Positions 58,301 through 64,000 of a stretch of 64,000 bases of DNA are shown one piece after another. Numbering within the stretch: position 1 is the stretch's first letter; every line of letters begins with the position of its first letter. A program made the translations under genes and the position numbers. A model generated the notes under the pieces. That model was given only the letters and a program-made list of their open reading frames with translations, was not told where the DNA came from and made no database searches. The stretch comes from Fusobacterium ulcerans ATCC 49185 (GTDB lineage Bacteria; Fusobacteriota; Fusobacteriia; Fusobacteriales; Fusobacteriaceae). Where the stretch lies: the NCBI RefSeq assembly GCF_900683735.1, contig NZ_LR215979.1, positions 310,001 to 374,000 of the forward strand, given 5' to 3'.

Positions 58301-59641
58301 ATGCCAGAAATTGAAAATTTGAGAAAAATTCCAAGCGACCTAGAGGCTGAAAGGTCTGTTTTAGGAGGTATATTCCTTAAACAAGATGTATTTGGTGATA
58401 TAATAGAGATACTTTCTCCTGATGATTTTTATAAAAATGCTCATAAAATAATCTATGAAACTATGAGAGAAATTTACAATAAAGGAGAGCCTCTTGATCC
58501 TCTTGTAGTAATGAATAGATTGAGAAAAAATGAAAAATTTGATGAAGTAGGAGGGGAACAGATATTCTATGATATAGTAGAAGAGGTTCCTACTGCTGCT
58601 AATATCACTGCTTATGCAAAAATAGTTAAAGAAAAAGCTATATTAAGAAGATTGGGAGATGTTGGAACTAAGATAGTAGAGATGACATACAGTGGTTATG
58701 AAGAAGCTGAAAGTATTTTAGATAGAGCAGAGGGAATGATATTTAAGATATCAGAAAACAGCGAATCAAAAGATTTAGTGAAAATAAGAGATGCTATGTC
58801 AGATGAATTTCTCAGACTTGAAAAAGTATATGCAAATAAAGGAACTACAATTGGTATTTCGTCAGGATTTACAGACTTTGATCAGATGACAAGTGGATTT
58901 CAGCCATCTGACCTTGTAATACTTGCAGCCAGACCAGCAATGGGAAAAACTGCCTTTGCACTTAACCTTGCTCTTAATGCAGCATTAAAAAGTGAGAAAG
59001 CAGTACTTCTATTCAGTATGGAGATGTCAAGTTCTCAGTTGCTTCAAAGACTTCTTGCTGTAGAAGCAGGAGTAGGTCTTCAAAAAATAAAAACAGGATT
59101 CCTAGCACCAGAAGACTGGGGAAGACTAGGAATAGCCAGTGGAAAACTTTCTAATACAGAAATAAATATAGCAGATGTACCTAATTTAGGGGTACTTGAA
59201 ATAAGAGCTATTGCCAGAAGATTAAAAGCTGCAGGGAAATTAGATATGATACTTATTGATTACTTACAGCTGATAAAAGGAAGCAGTGGAAAAACAGAAA
59301 ATAGACAACAGGAGATATCAGATATCTCAAGATCACTTAAAGGAATAGCCAGAGAGCTTGATGTACCTATTATAGCTCTTTCACAGTTGTCACGGGCTAC
59401 AGAACAAAGAGCAGACAGAAGACCTATGCTTTCAGATTTGAGAGAGTCTGGAGCCATAGAGCAGGATGCTGATATGGTAATGTTTTTGTATAGAGATGAT
59501 TACTATAATGAAGAAACAGATGATAAAGGTATAACAGAAGTAATCATTGGTAAACATAGAAATGGTCCAACAGGGACAGTTAAATTGAGATTTTTCCATG
59601 AACTTACAAAGTTTACGGATTATACAAATAAAGTAGAATAA
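58301..59641 (+). CDS. dnaB: Replicative DNA helicase DnaB
   Basis: A 446-residue hexameric helicase. The N-terminal domain begins IPSDLEAERSVLGGI, and the RecA-like domain has Walker A AARPAMGKTAFALN, Walker B MILIDYLQLIKG, ISRSLKGIARELDVPI and GKHRNGPTGT. It unwinds DNA at the fork. The ATG follows AGGAG by 5-6 bases. Complete, no intein. Confidence 0.96.
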   Translation: MPEIENLRKIPSDLEAERSVLGGIFLKQDVFGDIIEILSPDDFYKNAHKIIYETMREIYNKGEPLDPLVVMNRLRKNEKFDEVGGEQIFYDIVEEVPTAANITAYAKIVKEKAILRRLGDVGTKIVEMTYSGYEEAESILDRAEGMIFKISENSESKDLVKIRDAMSDEFLRLEKVYANKGTTIGISSGFTDFDQMTSGFQPSDLVILAARPAMGKTAFALNLALNAALKSEKAVLLFSMEMSSSQLLQRLLAVEAGVGLQKIKTGFLAPEDWGRLGIASGKLSNTEINIADVPNLGVLEIRAIARRLKAAGKLDMILIDYLQLIKGSSGKTENRQQEISDISRSLKGIARELDVPIIALSQLSRATEQRADRRPMLSDLRESGAIEQDADMVMFLYRDDYYNEETDDKGITEVIIGKHRNGPTGTVKLRFFHELTKFTDYTNKVE

Positions 59642-59660
59642 TTGAGAGAGGAATGATAAA

Positions 59661-60881
59661 GTGAAAAAAGTAGAATTACTAGCTCCAGTAGGAAATATGG
59701 AGAAGTTTAAAATGGCTATCCATTATGGAGCTGATGCAGTGTTCTTAGGAGGAAAAATGTTTAACCTAAGAGCAGGGAGCAGCAATTTTTCTGATGAAGA
59801 ATTAGAAGAAGCTGTATCTTATGCACATAATTTAGGAAAAAAAGTATATGTTACTTTAAATATAATACCACATAATGATGAATTGGATCTTTTGCCTGAC
59901 TATGTAAAATTTTTAGAAAAAATTGGAATAGATGGAGTAATAGTTGCTGATTTAGGAGTATTTCAAATAGTAAGAGAGAATACAAATCTTCGTATCAGTG
60001 TAAGTACTCAGGCAAGTAATACAAACTGGCGTTCTGTACAAATGTGGAGAGATCTTGGAGCAAAAAGAGTAGTATTGGCAAGAGAAATATCTTTAGATAA
60101 CATAGCAGAGATAAGAGCTAAAGTACCTGATATAGAACTTGAAGTATTTATCCATGGAGCTATGTGTATGTCAATATCTGGAAGATGTCTACTGAGCAAC
60201 TATATGACAGGAAGAGATGCTAATAGAGGAGATTGTGCTCAATCTTGCAGATGGAAATATTCTCTTGTTGAAGAAACAAGACCTGGAGAATATATGCCTG
60301 TATTTGAAGATGATCATGGAACATATATATTTAACTCAAAAGATTTATGCACAATAGAATTTATAGATAAAATTCTTGATATTGGAGTGGATTCACTTAA
60401 AATAGAAGGAAGAATGAAAGGAATATACTATGTAGCTAATTGTGTAAAAGTATATAGAGATGCTATAGACAGTTATTATTCTGGAAACTATAAATTCAAT
60501 CCTAAATGGTTGGAAGAGTTAGAATCTGTTTCTCATAGATCGTATACAGATGGATTTTATATGGGAAGACCAGGAGTAGATGGACAAAATTATAATGATA
60601 GAAATTCATACAGCCAGTCGCATCAATTAGTGGCAAAAGTAGAAAAAAAACTTTCTGAAAATGAATATATTCTTGCTATAAGAAATAGATTAGAAGTTGG
60701 AGAAAAGCTGGAAGTTGTAAGTCCAGGAATAAATGTAAGAGAGATAACTCTTCCTAAAATGACTCTTATTACAAGAGGAAAAGAGGGAGAAGAGGTAGAG
60801 GCAGCAAATCCTAACTCATTTGTTAAGATAACTATAGATACTGAATTAAATGAATTGGATATGCTTAGAAAAAGAATTTAA
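59661..60881 (+). CDS. Peptidase U32 family protein (tRNA-hydroxylation type)
   Basis: A 406-residue U32 protein. ELLAPVGNMEKFKMAIHYGADAV is the N-terminal family pattern (read here as ELLAPVGN and YGADAV), and the signature region has GRCLLSNYMTGRDANRGDCAQSCRW (cited in part: MTGRDANRGDC). Cysteines in this region can bind an iron-sulfur cluster. Some U32 members (TrhP/YrrN-YrrO) catalyse prephenate-dependent hydroxylation of uridine-34 in tRNA, which fits better than proteolysis. Start is GTG 59661 behind GAGAGG. Followed by a bidirectional terminator. Confidence 0.9.
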   Translation: MKKVELLAPVGNMEKFKMAIHYGADAVFLGGKMFNLRAGSSNFSDEELEEAVSYAHNLGKKVYVTLNIIPHNDELDLLPDYVKFLEKIGIDGVIVADLGVFQIVRENTNLRISVSTQASNTNWRSVQMWRDLGAKRVVLAREISLDNIAEIRAKVPDIELEVFIHGAMCMSISGRCLLSNYMTGRDANRGDCAQSCRWKYSLVEETRPGEYMPVFEDDHGTYIFNSKDLCTIEFIDKILDIGVDSLKIEGRMKGIYYVANCVKVYRDAIDSYYSGNYKFNPKWLEELESVSHRSYTDGFYMGRPGVDGQNYNDRNSYSQSHQLVAKVEKKLSENEYILAIRNRLEVGEKLEVVSPGINVREITLPKMTLITRGKEGEEVEAANPNSFVKITIDTELNELDMLRKRI

Positions 60882-60891
60882 ATAATTATGC

Positions 60892-60965
60892 AAAAAAGAA
60901 GCTAATTAAGAGAAAAAAGTAAGTTTAAAAATTTTACTTTAACTTCTAGGTTAGCTTCTTTTTTT
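60892..60965. terminator. Bidirectional terminator with nested stems
   Basis: AAAAAAGAAGCTAA (60892-60905) pairs with TTAGCTTCTTTTTTT (60951-60965), and the interval contains an inner AAAGTAA/TTACTTT stem. T tracts lie on both strands, so it ends both the U32 gene and the convergent symporter gene. Confidence 0.8.
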
Positions 60966-60981
60966 ATTAATTAAAATTTAA

Positions 60982-62673
60982 TTAATTTTTCTTTTCTACT
61001 TTTCGAGTAAAAATACAGATAATATAAGTTAAAACAATAAATATAAATGTTATTATTCCTATTCGTCCCTTTAGATTTTCACTTTGAGAAAGCAAACCTA
61101 TTTTTGAAAATACAACATATATCCAAACTAGAAGAGACATTAGCATTACAGATACTGTATATCTATATTCCCAAGGTTCAACAGATACCTCGTATCTAAT
61201 AGGAAGAGAATATTCCTTTTTAGGAGGAATAATTTTATCAACAATATACATTAGGAAAAGACAAATAACAAATAGAATTGCTATTACATATAGAAAATGT
61301 ATTTTTACAGGGCTGATAAATTGTGTATATCCATAAACAATGACAAAGAAGCCCATAGAAACTTTAGCAGCTAGAGCACTGGTTTTTTTAGAAAATATAC
61401 CAACTAATACAATTATTGCAATAGGAACACTAAAAAGTCCAGCAACTTTTTGAATAAATTCAAACAGTCCTCCTGATGATTTTGAGATAAATGGAGCCAC
61501 AATCATTGAAAAAACAGCTAAAACAGTACCAAAGTATTTGCTTACTTTTATAAGATTTTTTTCTGAAATATTTGGATTGAATAATGGTTTATAAATATTT
61601 AAACTAAATATAGTTGAAGCTGAATTTAAGGCGGAGTTAAAAGAACTCAAAACTGCTCCAAATAAGACTGCTCCAAAGAAACCAGATAATTTGCTGGGAA
61701 GAAGTTTATTAACTAATACAGGGTATACAATATCTCCACTAATTTGATTGCCATAAATATTGTAGGCAATGATTCCAGGAACAACAAGTATTAAAGGTGC
61801 GACTATTATTTTCAGAAAAGCTGTTAAAAGAACACCTTTCTGCCCTTCTTTCAGGGATTTTGCTCCTAAAGCTCTTTGAATTATAGCTTGATTTGTACAC
61901 CAATAATAGACAGCCATGATTCTCATTCCAGTAATTGCTGCACCAAATGGAGCTTGAGAATCTTTTGAACCAATAGCATTAAGTTTTTCTGGATTATGTT
62001 GAAATAGATATTCAATACCTTTTATCATACTTCCTTCACCTAGATATATAAATCCAAGAACAGGTATAGCTAATCCTCCTATTATTAATCCTACACCATT
62101 GACAGTATCTGAAACAGCTACAGCTTTTAATCCACCAAATATAGCATAAATACTTCCAATAATTCCTATCATCCATACTGAAAGAATAATAGCACTTTCA
62201 GGAGAAATATTAAGCAGTTCAGGGATATTAAATAATCTCATCATTGCAATAGAACCAGAATAAAGTACAGTAGGAAGAAATGCTACTCCTAATGTGAGCA
62301 GAAAAAATATACTGACAATATTTCTTACTGTTTTATCATATCTTTCTTCTAAAAATTCAGGAACAGTAGTAATTGATCCTTGAAGATATTTTGGAAGAAA
62401 ATAAAGGGCAAGAATAACAATACCAATTGATGCACCAGATTCCCAAGCAATAACTGAAAATCCACTTTTAAATCCCTGAGCATTTAATCCAACCATCTGC
62501 TCTGTAGAAAGATTTGTCAACATCATAGAACCAGCAATAACTGTTGCACTTAAACTTCTTCCTCCAAGAAAATAACCACTTTCAGTATTAAGATTATCAT
62601 CTTTTGTTAAATACCATGAAATTATAGCTACAAGAGCAGTGAATAATATAAATGTTACTATTGTAAAAACCAT
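60982..62673 (-). CDS. SSS-family sodium:solute symporter
   Basis: A 563-residue carrier with about 14 hydrophobic segments (sodium/glucose-type fold). SGYFLGGRSLSATVIAGSMMLTNLS near residues 33-55 (start GYFLGGRS) and FGGLKAVAVSDTVNG near 180 match the family. The C-terminal part with KKEYSLPIRYEVSVEPWEYRY is characteristic of sugar-like SGLT relatives. It lies 28 bases after the sulfatase gene on the same strand, so uptake of a desulfated sugar is likely. ATG 62673 has AAGGAGGG upstream. Confidence 0.88.
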   Translation of the reverse strand: MVFTIVTFILFTALVAIISWYLTKDDNLNTESGYFLGGRSLSATVIAGSMMLTNLSTEQMVGLNAQGFKSGFSVIAWESGASIGIVILALYFLPKYLQGSITTVPEFLEERYDKTVRNIVSIFFLLTLGVAFLPTVLYSGSIAMMRLFNIPELLNISPESAIILSVWMIGIIGSIYAIFGGLKAVAVSDTVNGVGLIIGGLAIPVLGFIYLGEGSMIKGIEYLFQHNPEKLNAIGSKDSQAPFGAAITGMRIMAVYYWCTNQAIIQRALGAKSLKEGQKGVLLTAFLKIIVAPLILVVPGIIAYNIYGNQISGDIVYPVLVNKLLPSKLSGFFGAVLFGAVLSSFNSALNSASTIFSLNIYKPLFNPNISEKNLIKVSKYFGTVLAVFSMIVAPFISKSSGGLFEFIQKVAGLFSVPIAIIVLVGIFSKKTSALAAKVSMGFFVIVYGYTQFISPVKIHFLYVIAILFVICLFLMYIVDKIIPPKKEYSLPIRYEVSVEPWEYRYTVSVMLMSLLVWIYVVFSKIGLLSQSENLKGRIGIITFIFIVLTYIICIFTRKVEKKN

Positions 62674-62701
62674 ATTCCCTCCTTAAATAATATGTTGAGA
62701 A

Positions 62702-64000
62702 TTACCAGTTGGCAGTTCTCTCAGATAAAGGATCACTACATTCCATCATTCTATAACAGAATTTTAATAGAAGATCACTTTTTAATTCTTTAAAATTTTC
62801 ATTAAAAAATAAATTTTCTTTCTCTAAAGGATCATTTTTTAAATCATAAAGTTCTCCATAACTTTCATTGAGAAATAAATTTAATTTGTATCTTTTATCC
62901 CTATATGTCTTTATCATAATTCCTCTATCTCTAGCATCATATGTAATAACTGCTGAAGATTTTTTTCTAGCTGAAGAAATATTTTTAATCAAAGTATTTA
63001 AACTTTCTCCCTGAATTCCATAAGGAATATTACTTCCTATTAATTCAAGGATGGTAGGAACAATATCGATATTTTCAACAACAGCATCTGAGATTCCCTT
63101 TGAAACTCCCTTACCCCAGATTAATAATGGAACTTTGATTAGATTATCATACATAAATGGACCCTTTTGTAAAAGTCCATAATCCCCCATATATTCTCCA
63201 TGATCACTTGTAAAAATTATTATTGTATTATCTAACTGTTTTTTTTCTTCTAAGGACTTTAGAATTTTTCCTATTTCTTGGTCTATAAAAGAAATCATAG
63301 CATAATAATATTTTGTAAATTCTTCTATTTTTTCATCAGAGAAGTTATGTTGTTCTCCACCCCCAGGCCAATATCCATTTTTTCCTTGTTTTTGCAAATG
63401 TTCAGGTCTTCCATTACATAGGAAATTTTTTGAAATAGGTTTATCAATAATTGTATTTTCATATAATGAAGCAAATTTTTCTATGGGATCAAAGGGATGA
63501 TGAGGATCAACAAAGCTTGTCCACATAAAAAGAGGAGATTTGAAATCATGATTTATTATTTCCTCGCAACTTTTCATACCTATCCAATAAGTTTGATTCA
63601 TTTCTTCTGGAAGGGGATTTATGCCATCTTCGCCTTTACCAACAGCAAGATCATATCCTTTTGCTTTTATATAGTCTAGATATTTTCCTTGTTTATCATC
63701 TTCAGTTATAAAAGTTTTGTCAAATCCATAATAAGTATTATCTTTTATTCTGTTTCTATCTCTGAAATCCACATCTTCAAAATTATTATTAAAATCTTTA
63801 AGTTGTGGTCTTAAATGCATTTTTCCAACAGCTACATTATAATAATTATAGACTTTTAGAATATCTGCTAAAGTAGTTTCATTTTCATCAAGACATGTAC
63901 CAATATTCCATGCTCCTGTATTCATTGGGTATCTTCCTGTGAATATAGCAGCTCTTGAAGGAGTACACACTGGACTTGTACAAAATGAATTTGTAAAAAT
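62702..64000 (-). CDS. Sulfatase (formylglycine type), N-terminus outside window
   Basis: A type I sulfatase of which 432 residues are visible; the frame is open to the window end, so the start is missing. The catalytic cysteine motif VCTPSRAAIFTGRYP is near the visible N-terminus; this cysteine is oxidised to formylglycine by a sulfatase-maturating enzyme. VDPHHPFDP, FTSDHGEYMGDYG and KGPFMYD provide further metal and substrate residues. The C-terminus has LYDLKNDPLEKENLF. Without a signal peptide seen, location is uncertain. It is likely a carbohydrate sulfatase acting with the adjacent symporter. Confidence 0.9.
   Translation of the reverse strand: MFTNSFCTSPVCTPSRAAIFTGRYPMNTGAWNIGTCLDENETTLADILKVYNYYNVAVGKMHLRPQLKDFNNNFEDVDFRDRNRIKDNTYYGFDKTFITEDDKQGKYLDYIKAKGYDLAVGKGEDGINPLPEEMNQTYWIGMKSCEEIINHDFKSPLFMWTSFVDPHHPFDPIEKFASLYENTIIDKPISKNFLCNGRPEHLQKQGKNGYWPGGGEQHNFSDEKIEEFTKYYYAMISFIDQEIGKILKSLEEKKQLDNTIIIFTSDHGEYMGDYGLLQKGPFMYDNLIKVPLLIWGKGVSKGISDAVVENIDIVPTILELIGSNIPYGIQGESLNTLIKNISSARKKSSAVITYDARDRGIMIKTYRDKRYKLNLFLNESYGELYDLKNDPLEKENLFFNENFKELKSDLLLKFCYRMMECSDPLSERTANW

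Noticed and set aside
1-64000. CRISPR arrays, tRNA and rRNA genes, insertion sequences.
   Set aside because: Reading both strands by eye, I found no regular spaced repeats, no cloverleaf-like segments with CCA-type ends, no rRNA core sequence and no transposase; short RNA genes could still be missed without a covariance search.

Overview
The window is a strongly AT-rich, low-GC bacterial chromosome segment with tightly packed operons. It combines Gram-negative hallmarks (ExbB/ExbD/TonB, outer-envelope lipoproteins) with anaerobic ferredoxin-linked metabolism (two four-subunit 2-oxoacid:ferredoxin oxidoreductases) and a PgsB/PgsC/PgsW poly-gamma-glutamate locus. This combination points to a Fusobacterium, probably a large-genome gut species. 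That assignment is inference from gene content; no rRNA is present and no database search was possible.

Layout. 1-1304 (+): end of a membrane-protein/GDYXXLXY pair. 1349-9192 (-): a FadR-type GntR regulator, then a separately terminated catabolic operon transcribed from a strong promoter near 9283 (CitMHS carrier, CaiB-type CoA-transferase, HMG-CoA-lyase-like enzyme, P-loop NTPase, ferredoxin and three oxoacid oxidoreductase subunits). A 12-bp palindrome just downstream of that promoter is a good operator candidate for the GntR protein. 9499-14108 (-): comM/yifB and porCDAB. 14384-17004: an AbgT transporter remnant, mntP and a rhodanese-tailed CoA-disulfide reductase. 17035-19095: a decayed island of visibly higher GC, Firmicutes-like, with three small minus-strand genes. 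19309-23827 (+): an ATP-grasp/two-esterase operon of unknown product, then a membrane-anchored lipase-like protein.

23981-29867 (-) is the most unusual region. An ABC importer of the putative 2-aminoethylphosphonate type is encoded with a LicC-like cytidylyltransferase and a second nucleotidyltransferase fused to a winged helix, and the permease carries a C-terminal LicD-type phosphotransferase domain. Together these suggest a pathway that imports a phospho- or phosphono-amino alcohol, activates it with CTP and attaches it to a surface glycan.

30159-43886: an alanine/glycine symporter, a two-component system and a long poly-gamma-glutamate locus. The locus has two gamma-glutamyltransferases, DUF6305, an orphan TRAP large permease, an unlisted 48-residue membrane protein, two AstE-like zinc hydrolases and PgsB-PgsC-PgsW, but no PgsA/CapA. 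It looks like a combined synthesis, hydrolysis and reuptake module.

43983-60881 (+) is housekeeping: HU, plsY, gpsA, a sigma factor and dnaN; then a TonB energising operon with a 950-residue TPR protein and an NtrC-like protein whose ATPase residues are lost; then dnaX, a DUF2232-like gene, rplI, dnaB and a U32 peptidase. 60982-64000 (-) holds a sodium:solute symporter and a sulfatase that runs off the window. No rRNA, tRNA, CRISPR array or intact transposase was recognised.
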